The position numbers were made by a program, and so were the translations under genes. Positions 17,442 to 26,806 of a DNA stretch of 64,000 bases are shown one piece after another (within the stretch, counting starts at the first letter, position 1; every line of letters begins with the position of its first letter). Below the pieces are notes generated by a model, which was given only the letters and a program-made list of their open reading frames with translations, was not told the DNA's origin and did not search any database. The stretch is taken from NCBI GenBank assembly GCA_038106185.1, contig JAYODE010000006.1, forward strand, positions 1 to 64,000, read 5' to 3'. This DNA comes from UBA4582 sp038106185. Lineage in GTDB: Bacteria; Pseudomonadota; Gammaproteobacteria; Pseudomonadales; Azotimanducaceae.

Positions 17442-17819
17442 TCAATGAATGATTTTCTGGCGCCGAACTGCAGGCTTGCTCTGGTCTGCGGGGGCGCTAA
17501 GTTCGTCACTTATCCCAGTTGGCAGGTCATTAGGATTTCGAACTTCATAACGTCGGGTTGCAACCTCACCATCGAGTACATCGGGCAATACTTTCAAAAA
17601 TTCTTCCATATGTGCCGTATCAAAATGGTCCTGAAGCGCATCAACTGACTCCCATTCCTGAAACAACAACAGTGTATTCGGATCCGACAACCCGATATAA
17701 AACTCATAACTGATGCAGCCGAACTCTTCACGACTGGCTACAGACATGCGCTGCATTAGCCTTAAGGCCTCTTCTCGAAAAGCTTTTTTTATGGGGAATT
17801 TACCGTGAACTATGATCAT
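17442..17819 (-). CDS. Antibiotic biosynthesis monooxygenase (ABM) domain protein
   Basis: Small ferredoxin-like-fold protein of 125 residues. The ABM/YgiN-type domain covers about residues 1-95 (GKFPIKKAFREEALRLM, GCISYEFYIGLSDPNTLLLFQEWES, and the HFDTAHMEEFL helix). The C-terminal 30 residues are hydrophilic and unlike the family core. Members range from quinol monooxygenases to signal-molecule processing enzymes; the substrate cannot be told here. Confidence 0.85.
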   Translation of the reverse strand: MIIVHGKFPIKKAFREEALRLMQRMSVASREEFGCISYEFYIGLSDPNTLLLFQEWESVDALQDHFDTAHMEEFLKVLPDVLDGEVATRRYEVRNPNDLPTGISDELSAPADQSKPAVRRQKIIH

Positions 17820-17899
17820 TTTACCGCTGTCGAGTTGATCTGAATTGTAAAATTATAGCCTGATTCGATCGGGCAAACACCCCGAAGTCACCAGCGGCC

Positions 17900-18655
17900 C
17901 TACTGGTCCCGATGAACGGCGAAAGGGCTCCACGCCTGCCTGGTAGGCATCACCTCCAGTTGATTCACATTAATATGTGGAGGCAAGGCTGTCATCCAGT
18001 AAACAATCTCAGCTATATCGGCTCCACTCAGGGGTTGCATACCGGAATAGACCTGCTTGGCGCGACCGGCATCACCATCAAAGCGGACGATCGAAAACTC
18101 CGTTTCACCCATGCCCGGTTCAATATTAGAAACTCGAATCGATTTGCCCAGCAAATCAGCGCGGAGATTACGAGAAAATTGCTGAACAAACGCCTTAGTC
18201 CCGCCATAGACATTGCCACCGGGATAGGGCCAGCTGGCAGCGACCGAACCAACATTCACCACGTGCCCACCCCCTCGCGCAACCATCCCGGGCAGCATAG
18301 CACGAGTAAAGTACATGACACCCTTTATGTTGGTGTCGACCATCGTTTCCCAGTCATCGATATTGGCAACATCTGCGCCGCCTAAACCCAAGGCCAGACC
18401 AGCATTGTTGATGAGTATGCCAACATCTGCAAACCCTGCTGGCAGGGCTGCAGGCAAGGCAAATACCGCTTGTCGGTCACGAACATCAAGTGCTACCCAA
18501 TGCACTTCTGTTTGCTCACTTAACTCTCTGGCCAGGCTTGACAGCCTGTCTTCGCGGCGTGCGCAGAGTACTAAGGGTTTGCCTTGAGCCGCAAATTTTC
18601 GAGCACATGCCTCTCCAAAACCTGAAGATGCGCCTGTAATCAGTACACTATTCAT
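17900..18655 (-). CDS. Short-chain dehydrogenase/reductase (YdfG-like)
   Basis: Classical SDR of 251 residues: cofactor motif TGASSGFG near the N-terminus, LINNAG, and catalytic YGGTK with the upstream Ser in VGSVAAS. The basic residues in CARREDR after the second strand suggest NADP(H). It resembles the YdfG-type 3-hydroxy acid/serine dehydrogenase group. It overlaps the preceding acyl-CoA synthetase gene by ATGA, suggesting joint function. Confidence 0.9.
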   Translation of the reverse strand: MNSVLITGASSGFGEACARKFAAQGKPLVLCARREDRLSSLARELSEQTEVHWVALDVRDRQAVFALPAALPAGFADVGILINNAGLALGLGGADVANIDDWETMVDTNIKGVMYFTRAMLPGMVARGGGHVVNVGSVAASWPYPGGNVYGGTKAFVQQFSRNLRADLLGKSIRVSNIEPGMGETEFSIVRFDGDAGRAKQVYSGMQPLSGADIAEIVYWMTALPPHINVNQLEVMPTRQAWSPFAVHRDQ

Positions 18656-20556
18656 CGATGAGCCTCTGCCATCTGGCCAATTCCTGCTGCAATCAAAACT
18701 TCTCGAATCTCTGCCAATACCGACGGATCGTCAATAGTCGCCGGCGGGTCAAAGGGCTTGCCATCAGCAATCTTTCGAATGATCTGCCGCAGAATTTTAC
18801 CCGATCGAGTCTTTGGCAGGCGAGTGACGATCACCGCTCGTTTGAAGTTGGCAAACGCGCCTATACCCTGGCGCACCATCGCGACCAACTCTCGCTCCAG
18901 CTGACTGCTTGATAACTTCGCACTGTCCTTGAGAATGACAAAACCAACAGGCAGCTGACCTTTATCTCTGTCTTCGATGCCAACGACAGCACATTCTGCA
19001 ATCGCCGGATGGGCTGCAACGATCTCTTCCATTTCGCCGGTAGAAAGCCGATGCCCAGCTACATTAATCACATCGTCAGTTCGACCCATAATAAACAGGT
19101 AGCCATTAGCATCAAAATAGCCACCATCACCCGTATGGTAGTAGCCAGGATGCAACCGCAGGTAGGCATCAAGGTAGCGCTGATGATCGCCCCAAACTGT
19201 AGACATGCAACCTGGTGGCAGAGGTAGTCGAATCACGACATCACCTTCTTCCCCCGCGGGCAGACGCTCGTGATCCTGGGTGAGTACCTGAACATCAAAG
19301 CCAGGAACCGGAAAGCTCGCTGACCCCGCCAACGTCGGCTTCAGTTCAATGCCGCGCAGATTGGCCGCTACCGGCCAGCCTGTTTCAGTCTGCCACCAGT
19401 GATCGATCACGGGTATTTGCAGAGTATTACAAAGCCAGTCGTAAGTTGGAGGATCTGTGCGCTCACCCGCGACAAACAGTGCTTCAAGGCTGGAAATGTC
19501 ATACTTACGCAGCAGCGTACTATCTGGGTCTTCCTTTCTGATGGCTCTAAACCCAGTCGGTGCGGTAAAGAACACCTTGACCTTGTGTTGTTCAATGACC
19601 CGCCAGAAGGTCCCGGCATCGGGGGTTCTTACCGGTTTGCCCTCAAACAGGATGGTCGTACAACCGGTAATCAGTGGCGCATAGACGATGTAGGAATGGC
19701 CAACGACCCAGCCGACATCCGAGGCTGCCCAAAAAACGTCACCCGGGCCGACGTCATAGACAGCTTGCATACTGTATCTCAGGGCTACAGCATGACCGCC
19801 ATTATCTCTGACAACGCCCTTGGGCTTGCCCGTCGTCCCAGACGTGTAAAGCACGTAGAGCGGATCTGTCGCTCTCAGCGATACGCAGCTCACGGGCCTT
19901 GCTTCGGCCAAGGCTGCATGCCAGTCTATATCGATCGCGCCCAGCTCAGCTGGACTCTGGGGGCGCTGTAAAACAATACAACGGTCAACCTGGTGCTGAG
20001 CAAGCGCCAAAGCCTCATCCAATAGTGGCTTGTAGGGGATCACCGTTGCGAACTCAATTCCACAGGAGGCAGCGACAATCAGTTTTGGTGTCGCATCATC
20101 GATTCGACTGGCCAATTCCCTCGCCGCAAAACCACCGAACACGACCGAATGAACAGCACCTATTCGAGCACAAGCCAGCATCGCGACGACTGCCTCAGGC
20201 ACCATCGGCATATAGATGATCACGCGATCACCTTTGGTAATACCCTGCGCCACAAGCGCGCCGGCAAACAGGGCCACTTGGTCGCGCAACTGCAGGTAGG
20301 TAAAACGTTGTACCGTATCTGTGACTGGTGAATCGTAGATCAGAGCGATTTGTTCGCCACGACCCTGCTCCACGTGATAGTCGAGCGCCAGATAGGCTGT
20401 ATTCAACTCGCCATCTGCATACCAGGCATCATTCTCATTTGAATCCTTACTGAGTATCGTTTCTGGCGCTCGGTACCATCGAATCAGGTCCGCCTGCTGA
20501 CGCCAAAATTCGACCGGATCGGCTAGTGATCTTGCATACTCGACTGCGTAACTCAC
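18652..20556 (-). CDS. prpE: Propionyl-CoA synthetase-like acyl-CoA ligase (PrpE/ACSS3 type)
   Basis: ANL-superfamily ligase activating short-chain acids (probably propionate) to acyl-CoA via an acyl-adenylate. The 634-residue protein has the P-loop YTSGTTGKPKGVVRDNGGHA typical of PrpE, HWWQTETGWP, the hinge YHTGDGG and GRTDDVINVAGHRLSTGE, and the C-terminal acetylatable lysine in RSGKILR. The start is GTG at 20554-20556 with AGGGAG 8 bases upstream; an open extension of 34 codons upstream runs through a terminator and is rejected. Coupled to the SDR downstream. Confidence 0.92.
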   Translation of the reverse strand: MSYAVEYARSLADPVEFWRQQADLIRWYRAPETILSKDSNENDAWYADGELNTAYLALDYHVEQGRGEQIALIYDSPVTDTVQRFTYLQLRDQVALFAGALVAQGITKGDRVIIYMPMVPEAVVAMLACARIGAVHSVVFGGFAARELASRIDDATPKLIVAASCGIEFATVIPYKPLLDEALALAQHQVDRCIVLQRPQSPAELGAIDIDWHAALAEARPVSCVSLRATDPLYVLYTSGTTGKPKGVVRDNGGHAVALRYSMQAVYDVGPGDVFWAASDVGWVVGHSYIVYAPLITGCTTILFEGKPVRTPDAGTFWRVIEQHKVKVFFTAPTGFRAIRKEDPDSTLLRKYDISSLEALFVAGERTDPPTYDWLCNTLQIPVIDHWWQTETGWPVAANLRGIELKPTLAGSASFPVPGFDVQVLTQDHERLPAGEEGDVVIRLPLPPGCMSTVWGDHQRYLDAYLRLHPGYYHTGDGGYFDANGYLFIMGRTDDVINVAGHRLSTGEMEEIVAAHPAIAECAVVGIEDRDKGQLPVGFVILKDSAKLSSSQLERELVAMVRQGIGAFANFKRAVIVTRLPKTRSGKILRQIIRKIADGKPFDPPATIDDPSVLAEIREVLIAAGIGQMAEAHR

Positions 20557-20600
20557 CTTTGATACTCCCTGAAAAGACCCAGAACCATAACATTTGCAAC

Positions 20601-20651
20601 AAAAAAACCCAAAAAAAACCCAAAAAAAAGGGATCGCCAGGATCCCTTTTT
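20601..20651 (-). terminator. Intrinsic terminator of the AP2-like gene
   Basis: Perfect 11-bp stem AAAAAGGGATC / GATCCCTTTTT (20625-20651) with 5-base loop; on the minus strand it is followed by TTTTTTTTGGG repeats down to 20601. It lies 15 bases after the stop of 20667-21182 and upstream of prpE. Confidence 0.93.
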
Positions 20652-20666
20652 GCCTCAAACCTTGGC

Positions 20667-21182
20667 CTAGGCTTTTTTCGGACGTTTGCGCTTCATGGCG
20701 TCCAGTTGAGCCTTAGTCGGCTGCGCTTTTAGGAGATCTTGGTAAACCTTTGCCCGTTTTGAGATCTTCTTATGATCAATATAGAAATCAACCGCTTTCT
20801 GCCAAGCACCTTCCAAACCATGCAGGTTAATTGAAACTGTCGTATTGACAATTTTACCGACCTTGGCTGACATGATACCTATCTGAAAGACTGGCGTTCG
20901 AGTACCACTCTTCTCCGTCTTCATTCTAAACAGAATGCCACGAACCTTTCCGTCTTTATCAAAAAGAGCGTTCTTAGCCGCCTCGGCCTTAGCCTTGACT
21001 TGCAGTTTCTGAAGCACCGCATCGCGATCGTCCGCCTCTTGTTTGACGGCGGCTCTTGCTGCGCCACGCAGACGTTTACCATCTTTCTTCAGCGAAAAGT
21101 ATTCCTGGTAAGTCTTTCCGGCAATCTGACGTCTTACCCTATATCCATGAAACCGGGTGGTATCAAGTAATTCTACACTCAT
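20667..21182 (-). CDS. Small basic protein with AP2-like domains
   Basis: A 171-residue Lys/Arg-rich protein. The N-terminal part (GYRVRRQIAGKTYQEYFSL) and the C-terminal part (TTVSINLHGLEGAWQKAVDFY) both resemble the strand-strand-strand-helix AP2/integrase-type DNA-binding fold, suggesting two copies separated by a charged helix (about residues 45-75). It ends KRKRPKKA. A single-gene unit with a strong terminator. DNA binding is inferred; the family call rests on remembered pattern only. Confidence 0.6.
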   Translation of the reverse strand: MSVELLDTTRFHGYRVRRQIAGKTYQEYFSLKKDGKRLRGAARAAVKQEADDRDAVLQKLQVKAKAEAAKNALFDKDGKVRGILFRMKTEKSGTRTPVFQIGIMSAKVGKIVNTTVSINLHGLEGAWQKAVDFYIDHKKISKRAKVYQDLLKAQPTKAQLDAMKRKRPKKA

Positions 21183-21486
21183 TTGTTAGCACCTATTCTT
21201 TTCTGGTTAATGGGGGGTGGTCTTCTCTGCACTCACCACATCGACCGCTGACTCCGCCAACCTCACTGTTCACAAGCCGATGATGGGCTGCTCACAAGCC
21301 GATGAAGGGGTAATTCTACTGCATAAATTGCCAGAAATACTGACAAAACAGCTTATTTATTGACAATTAGACAGGTTTCCCGCCAAAAACCTTCATCTCC
21401 TTGTTATTTTTGACGACTCGCCGGGAGTGGTTCGCTGCAACCGCATGAAAAACGGCAGCAGCGACCAGCGGCATCAGGGCCCCGTC
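21183..21486. other. Intergenic region with one imperfect direct repeat
   Basis: About 300 bases without a gene between two minus-strand genes. It includes TCACAAGCCGATGATGGGCTGC followed by TCACAAGCCGATGAAGG, a 15-base direct repeat, at about 21271-21310. AT-rich sequence near 21320-21370 may hold the promoter of the AP2-like gene, but no convincing pair of boxes was found. Confidence 0.5.
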
Positions 21487-22620
21487 TTAAGACAAATTCA
21501 CAGCGCCAACACTGACTAGCGTATCAATTTCAGCTACCGAATATCCGGCCTCAGCCAACACTTGCCGACTATCCTCACCCGCCAGACGGGAGCTAACTGT
21601 CAGCTCCGGGGCTGTTCGGCTAAATCTGGGTGCTGGCGCCGGTTGAACGACTCCGTCCATTTTAACAAACGACTGACGAGCCTTGTTATGGGGATGATCT
21701 GCGACTTCAGCTAACTCCAGAACAGGAGCAAAACAGACATCCGTGCCTTGCATTATCTCCGTCCACTCATCTCGGGTTTTCTGCTTAAACGCGTCTGTCA
21801 GACGAGCCTTGTACTCTGGCCATCTTGACTGATCCATCTGTGGCGTAAAATCCTCAACACTAAGCCCCGCCTTCTCAAGCAATAAGGCGTAAAACTGTGG
21901 CTCTATGGATCCTAACGAAATATATCTGCCGTCTTTGGTCTCGTAGGTGTCATAAAAATGCGCGCCACCGTCTAACATATTAGATGCCCGCTGATCTTTC
22001 CAGACGCCCGCGGCTCGCATCGTAAAGAACATGGACATTAATACCGCAGCACCTTCCACCATAGAAGTATCTATCACTTGACCAGCCCCCGACTTCTGAG
22101 CTTCAAGCAGCGCACAGACCATGCCAAAAGCCAAAAACATGCCACCCCCACCAAAATCCCCTACCAAATTCAGTGGTGGTACTGGCTTGCCTTCTTTGCT
22201 GCCTATGGCATGCAAGGCGCCCGACAGAGAGATGTAGTTGATATCATGCCCAGCAGCCTGGGCCATGGGTCCGTCTTGCCCCCAACCCGTCATCCGCCCG
22301 TAGACAAGCTTCGGATTGCGGGCCATACACTCAGCGGGGCCTAGCCCGAGACGCTCGGTAACACCTGGCCGAAAACCCTCAAATATGCCATCTGCCGACT
22401 CACAGAGCTTAAGAATCACTTCTCTGCCCTCGGGGCTCTTCAGGTCCACGGCGATCGACTTGCGCCCACGAGTCAGGACATCGATACCACGCCGACCACC
22501 TTTAGAGGCGCGATCGACCCTGATCACTTCTGCGCCCATATCAGCCAGCATCATGCCGCAAAATGGCCCTGGGCCTATGCCCGCCAATTCAATTATCTTA
22601 ATACCCGCTAATGGTCCCAC
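21487..22620 (-). CDS. CoA-transferase family III, alpha-methylacyl-CoA racemase-like
   Basis: CaiB/BaiF-family protein of 377 residues. The N-terminus (GIKIIELAGIGPGPFCGMML) and the region GHDINYISLSGALHAIG with the AMACR-type His-Asp pair, plus GGGMFLAFGM, point to alpha-methylacyl-CoA racemase rather than a CoA-transferase. Racemases of this type make 2-methyl-branched acyl-CoAs available for beta-oxidation. The start is GTG with GGAG 11 bases upstream. Confidence 0.88.
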   Translation of the reverse strand: MGPLAGIKIIELAGIGPGPFCGMMLADMGAEVIRVDRASKGGRRGIDVLTRGRKSIAVDLKSPEGREVILKLCESADGIFEGFRPGVTERLGLGPAECMARNPKLVYGRMTGWGQDGPMAQAAGHDINYISLSGALHAIGSKEGKPVPPLNLVGDFGGGGMFLAFGMVCALLEAQKSGAGQVIDTSMVEGAAVLMSMFFTMRAAGVWKDQRASNMLDGGAHFYDTYETKDGRYISLGSIEPQFYALLLEKAGLSVEDFTPQMDQSRWPEYKARLTDAFKQKTRDEWTEIMQGTDVCFAPVLELAEVADHPHNKARQSFVKMDGVVQPAPAPRFSRTAPELTVSSRLAGEDSRQVLAEAGYSVAEIDTLVSVGAVNLS

Positions 22621-22938
22621 GATGGATCTCTCCTGCTCAGTTGATTTGCCGACATTTAGTCATATTCAGGTTCCGGGGGCAACAAACAAGAAAACCGCAA
22701 ACTTTGAAATTCGGGCAGTAGCCGCTCTTTTCTCAACAAAGTCCTCGCCTCAGCCAAGATTCACCAGGGAAATTAGGCCTGAGTACCGGTCAGACGAGGA
22801 TCCTCAGACCAGGCGCCAAGCAATCCATCTTTTTCTCCTGAAATTCGGTATCATCCTCTTTGACAAAGTGTCTCTCTTATTACCGTTAGACTACTAGACC
22901 CTCAGGCAGAACCTGATAGCCAGCATGGAAGACTCATT
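22621..22938. other. Divergent intergenic region
   Basis: About 320 bases between the divergent racemase and esterase genes. A consensus -35 (TTGACA, 22860-22865) points towards the esterase, but the matching -10 is weak (TTAGAC at 20-base spacing). No repeat or RNA gene seen. Confidence 0.4.
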
Positions 22939-23598
22939 ATGCGCGAACTACTGGATCATATCGAAATCGAACCGACCAATCCGGCGACTGCAACGGTCAT
23001 CTGGCTACATGGTCTCGGCGCTGATGGCCATGATTTCGAACCCCTGGTTCCGGAGCTGCACCTGCCGGCCGGTATCGGCATCCGTTTTATCTTTCCCCAC
23101 GCCCCGATCAGGCCGATCTCCATTAATAACGGTGCGGAGATGCGCGCCTGGTATGATTTTGTTCCCCACGCAGAATCTGGTGCCACTGAGGACATTAACG
23201 AGTCCGCCGGACAGATCAGTGACTTCATCGCACGCGAACTTGCAAGGGGCATCCCCAGTGAAAAGATTCTGCTGGCAGGCTTCTCTCAGGGCGGAGTCAT
23301 CGCACTGCACACTGCCTTGCGCTATGACATGCGGTTAGCTGGCGTGGTCGCACTTTCCACCTACCTGCACGACTTTAGAAGGACGGAGAAGGAACGCACA
23401 GATGCCAATCTAGGGATTCCGATTTTGATGGTGCACGGCACTCGAGATCCTATGATTCCCATTATGCAAGCCGCAACTTCTCGCGAGAACCTTAAGCGTC
23501 TTGGCTATGATGTGCGATGGTTGGACTACCCAATGGGCCACCAGGTGTGCATGGAAGAAGTCGAAGAAATTTCGCATTTTATTCAGGAATTACTGTGA
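22939..23598 (+). CDS. Carboxylesterase/phospholipase (EstB-like alpha/beta hydrolase)
   Basis: Alpha/beta hydrolase of 219 residues in the phospholipase/carboxylesterase family. Oxyanion segment WLHGLGADGHDF, nucleophile elbow GFSQGG (Ser about residue 114), catalytic Asp in GTRDPMIP and His in MGHQVCMEE. It is complete at family length. Its stop overlaps the GTG start of miaE (GTGA). Confidence 0.93.
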   Translation: MRELLDHIEIEPTNPATATVIWLHGLGADGHDFEPLVPELHLPAGIGIRFIFPHAPIRPISINNGAEMRAWYDFVPHAESGATEDINESAGQISDFIARELARGIPSEKILLAGFSQGGVIALHTALRYDMRLAGVVALSTYLHDFRRTEKERTDANLGIPILMVHGTRDPMIPIMQAATSRENLKRLGYDVRWLDYPMGHQVCMEEVEEISHFIQELL

Positions 23599-24209
23599 CT
23601 GCTATTCTGCCTGATCCGGCCACCATGGTTATTGCAAGCAATGGACTCCTAGTCGCGACATCTTTTGAATGGGTTAGAGCGGTTGTTCAGAACTTTGACG
23701 AGTTTCTTCAAGATCATGCTGCAAACGAGCGCAAGGCTTCGTCTATGGCGATGTCTATGGTTTCCCACTATCCTGATCGAGGAGAACTCGTCACTGCGAT
23801 GATTGACCTTGCACTCGAGGAGCTCAACCACTTTCGTCAGGTGGTTCGTCTCATGACTCAACGCAATGTGGCGCTCTGTGCTGACGAGAAAGACCCCTAT
23901 GTGAATGAAATACTGCGTCAGGTTCGCCGCGGAAAAGAGGATTACTTCATGGATCGGCTGCTCACTGCCGCTGTGATTGAAGCGCGAGGAGCCGAGCGAT
24001 TCTCCTTGTTAGTGAGCGCCGACCTACCAACCGATGTACAAACGTTCTACCGCTCCCTGGCACGGTCTGAGGCAACTCACCATCAGCTGTTCATTCACTT
24101 GGCTAAGATTTACTTCCCCGTTCAGGCGGTTAATGAGCGGCTCAATGAATGGTTTAAAATTGAAGCAGACGCGCTGGTGGCCCAGGAAATTAGGCCAAGA
24201 CTCCATTAA
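23595..24209 (+). CDS. miaE: tRNA-(ms2io6A37) hydroxylase MiaE
   Basis: Diiron monooxygenase that hydroxylates the isopentenyl group of ms2i6A at tRNA position 37. The 204-residue protein has ferritin-like helices with metal ligands in ERKASSMAM, LALEELNHFRQV, EARGAERF and SEATHHQLF. The start is taken as GTG at 23595, overlapping the esterase stop and preceded by AGGA at 6 bases; an ATG at 23625 lacks a ribosome-binding site. Confidence 0.93.
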   Translation: MTAILPDPATMVIASNGLLVATSFEWVRAVVQNFDEFLQDHAANERKASSMAMSMVSHYPDRGELVTAMIDLALEELNHFRQVVRLMTQRNVALCADEKDPYVNEILRQVRRGKEDYFMDRLLTAAVIEARGAERFSLLVSADLPTDVQTFYRSLARSEATHHQLFIHLAKIYFPVQAVNERLNEWFKIEADALVAQEIRPRLH

Positions 24210-24244
24210 CCGACGCTGTTGAAGGTCGCCAACGAATTCGGTTT

Positions 24245-25498
24245 ATGTCACCTGAGAAAGCCCAACTTCAATACCTGAAAAAATACGCGGAAGCGGAGGT
24301 CGAAGCCCTTGCCGGGCTTGAATTCCAATCCTACGCCCACTGCCTGGTCGTGCCTGCGCACCGTGAACAACCTGAGTCGGTGCAAATGGTCTGGCCGCAT
24401 CCAGATCCTCAGCTGTTGCTGATAGTAGTGGTGAATAGCTGGAACGACGACGATGTCATCAGCCAGAATCTGCTGCACTGTCTAACCACTGAACCGGGCC
24501 AAAAGTCGAAGAACCTACACTATATTAGAAGGTCCTGGGCACCCGACCTGCTGATCGTCGATCGTTGCCAATCGGCGCACCTCATACCTCGCCGTCAGGG
24601 CGTGGGACTGGCGCGAAAAATTGGCTGTGATCTTGCGCTTGCGCTTATCTGTCGCGGCGTCATCCAATCCACCTTGATCAACAGCACAGATGCAGATGCC
24701 GTATTACCGGCCAGCTACTTCGCCCTGATTGAGCCCAGTACTGCCACGGCGGCCTTACTGCAGCCGTTTGTTCATGATTTTACCGCAGAAATGGAGTTAG
24801 CCTCTCGCCTATACGATATTGCGATGGCTTACTATGTTCGAGGACTGAGCTACGCGGGCAGCAAATATGCCTTTCATACACTGGGTAGTACTTTGCGCAT
24901 CAGCTCGATCCACTATGCGCGTGTGCGAGGCTTTCCCTGCAGAAATGCCGCAGAAGACTTCTATATTCTGAACAAGCTGGCTAAGACTGGCCGGATCCAG
25001 GAAGCCCAAGGTGACGCCATCAATATCCAGGCGAGATACAGTGATCGCGCACCCTTTGGCACCGGTCCTGCGTTACACAGCATCAACTCCTTGGCGTCGC
25101 CGCTTACCGAATACCGCTTCTATGACCCTCGAGTGTTTAATTTATTAAAGATATTTCTTACCTTAGCGGATCAAATGCTCGACCAAGACCCTGCCATTCT
25201 CTTTGAGGCATATCCCGAAATTCTTGCCTGGGTCAACCACTCAAAACTCAGTCGACTAGTTGGCCAACATCAAGAGCGAAAGTCACAAGATAAGGTCTTT
25301 CAGCGCTTTCTGCAGGACTGGTTCGATGCGTTTCAAACGCTCAAGTTTATTCACTTCATGCGCGATCACTATATTCCATCCATTTCTCTCGATAGCGCCT
25401 GTTCCGGATTGGTGTTGCCAGCGGTGCAGATCCAGAATCTAGAATCTCTACGATGGTTGCATGAATATCTCACTCAAACTTCGGAGTCAGACCCATGA
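24245..25498 (+). CDS. Predicted GT-A-like glycosyltransferase, uncharacterised
   Basis: A 417-residue protein without a confidently recognised family. Residues about 30-200 look like a GT2-type GT-A fold: VVPAHRE early, a central ARKIGCDLALAL followed by LINSTDADAVLP (a DxD-like pair), and later RGFPCRNAAEDFYILNKLAKTG, which resembles the acceptor-site (E)D motif of GT2 enzymes. No membrane segments. It overlaps the epoxide hydrolase gene by ATGA. Donor and acceptor are unknown. Confidence 0.6.
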   Translation: MSPEKAQLQYLKKYAEAEVEALAGLEFQSYAHCLVVPAHREQPESVQMVWPHPDPQLLLIVVVNSWNDDDVISQNLLHCLTTEPGQKSKNLHYIRRSWAPDLLIVDRCQSAHLIPRRQGVGLARKIGCDLALALICRGVIQSTLINSTDADAVLPASYFALIEPSTATAALLQPFVHDFTAEMELASRLYDIAMAYYVRGLSYAGSKYAFHTLGSTLRISSIHYARVRGFPCRNAAEDFYILNKLAKTGRIQEAQGDAINIQARYSDRAPFGTGPALHSINSLASPLTEYRFYDPRVFNLLKIFLTLADQMLDQDPAILFEAYPEILAWVNHSKLSRLVGQHQERKSQDKVFQRFLQDWFDAFQTLKFIHFMRDHYIPSISLDSACSGLVLPAVQIQNLESLRWLHEYLTQTSESDP

Positions 25499-26646
25499 GA
25501 ATCTCACCGTTCAGAATCGCTGTTGACTCGACTGTCATCGACGATCTACACCAGCGCCTGCGTAATACCCGCTGGCCTGACGAGATCGGTCAAGACTGGC
25601 AGTACGGCACCGACCGGCAATGGTTACAGTCACTCTGCCAGTATTGGCTGGATCAATATGATTGGCGCCAACAAGAGGCGAGGCTGAATCAGTTCGAGCA
25701 CTTTCTGGCAGATATTGACGGGCGCAAGCTCCATTTTATTCATGCCCGCTCGCCACATGCCGACGCCCTACCCTTGATCATGACCCATGGCTGGCCAGGT
25801 TCCATCGCTGAGTTCAGTCGAATTCTGCCTATGCTCACGGAACCTGAAAAATTTGGCGGTAAAGCCTCAGATGCTTTTCATGTGGTCTGTCCCTCAATAC
25901 CGGGCTACGGCTTTTCAAGCCCGCCCACCAGTCCCGGCTTTGACCAAAAGCGTGTGGCAGAAGGCCATGTTCGACTGATGGCCGAGCTGGGCTACGATTA
26001 TTATGGCGCACAGGGCGGTGACTGGGGTTCGGCCATCAGCAGCTGGAACGCAGTCTTGGCGCCTCAGCAGGTCTGTGGCCTTCACCTCACGTTGGTTTTT
26101 GCCGGCTACCCAAAACACTTGCCGGATCCGTTTGCGGGCGTGACCAACGAGGAGCGAAGTATCTTGACCGAGCGTCGAGCGAAGATGGTGGATGGTACAG
26201 GTTACCAGGCAATCCAAGGCACAAGACCTCAAACCCTCGGCTACGGCCTGCACGACTCACCCAGCGGTCTTGCCGCCTGGATCAGCGAAAAATTTTACTA
26301 CTGGACAGATTGTCACGGTCAATTGGAGAACAGCGTCAGTCGGGACGAATTGCTGACCAACATTATGTTGTACTGGGTCACTGGCACTATTACTTCCTCG
26401 ACTCGACTGTATTACGAGTCAAATCATGTGGATAACAATCTATTCGAACATGGTAGAATCATGACGCCAACCGGCTGCACCATGTTTCCAGCAGAGCTGT
26501 ATCAACCGCCTAAAAAATGGGCAGAAGAGCTCTACAACATTCAGCACTGGACAGCACAGCCGGCCGGCGGCCACTTCGCAGCTCTGGAGCAGCCAGCGTT
26601 ACTGGCGAGAGATATGCAGAAATTTTTCAGACAATTCAGACCTTAG
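25495..26646 (+). CDS. Epoxide hydrolase (EHN domain, alpha/beta hydrolase)
   Basis: Predicted epoxide hydrolase of 383 residues. It has the N-terminal EHN domain (about residues 1-110, RLRNTRWPDE), the oxyanion motif HGWPGS, nucleophile region GGDWGS (Asp nucleophile) and a C-terminal segment with PAGGHFAALEQP containing the catalytic His. Such enzymes open epoxides to diols. Its start overlaps the preceding gene. A halohydrin dehalogenase-like gene lies about 5 kb downstream. Confidence 0.9.
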   Translation: MRISPFRIAVDSTVIDDLHQRLRNTRWPDEIGQDWQYGTDRQWLQSLCQYWLDQYDWRQQEARLNQFEHFLADIDGRKLHFIHARSPHADALPLIMTHGWPGSIAEFSRILPMLTEPEKFGGKASDAFHVVCPSIPGYGFSSPPTSPGFDQKRVAEGHVRLMAELGYDYYGAQGGDWGSAISSWNAVLAPQQVCGLHLTLVFAGYPKHLPDPFAGVTNEERSILTERRAKMVDGTGYQAIQGTRPQTLGYGLHDSPSGLAAWISEKFYYWTDCHGQLENSVSRDELLTNIMLYWVTGTITSSTRLYYESNHVDNNLFEHGRIMTPTGCTMFPAELYQPPKKWAEELYNIQHWTAQPAGGHFAALEQPALLARDMQKFFRQFRP

Positions 26647-26740
26647 GTTGGCAAAGCAACGAGTCCAGCATCTGGGTCAACAAAAGCCTGAGTCGAACGC
26701 CGAACAAGAATTCAATTAATACCTTTATTATCAGAATTTT

Positions 26741-26797
26741 GGAATCAGAGCGTTAGGATCAGGCTTTTAGGATCAGGCTTTTAGGAGCAGAGTTTTA
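26741..26797. repeat. 14-bp tandem array reaching the argC ribosome-binding site
   Basis: GGAATCAGAGCGTTA (15 bp), GGATCAGGCTTTTA twice, then GGAGCAGAGTTTTA, ending 9 bases before the argC ATG at 26807. The TTAGGAG/TTAGG at unit junctions is the only plausible ribosome-binding sequence for argC. Confidence 0.9.
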
Positions 26798-26806
26798 GGC
26801 ACGCGT

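Noticed and set aside
20557..20658. N-terminal extension of the acyl-CoA synthetase
   Set aside because: It translates the A/T-rich tail of a terminator into Phe-rich sequence; the GTG at 20556 with a good ribosome-binding site fits the family start.
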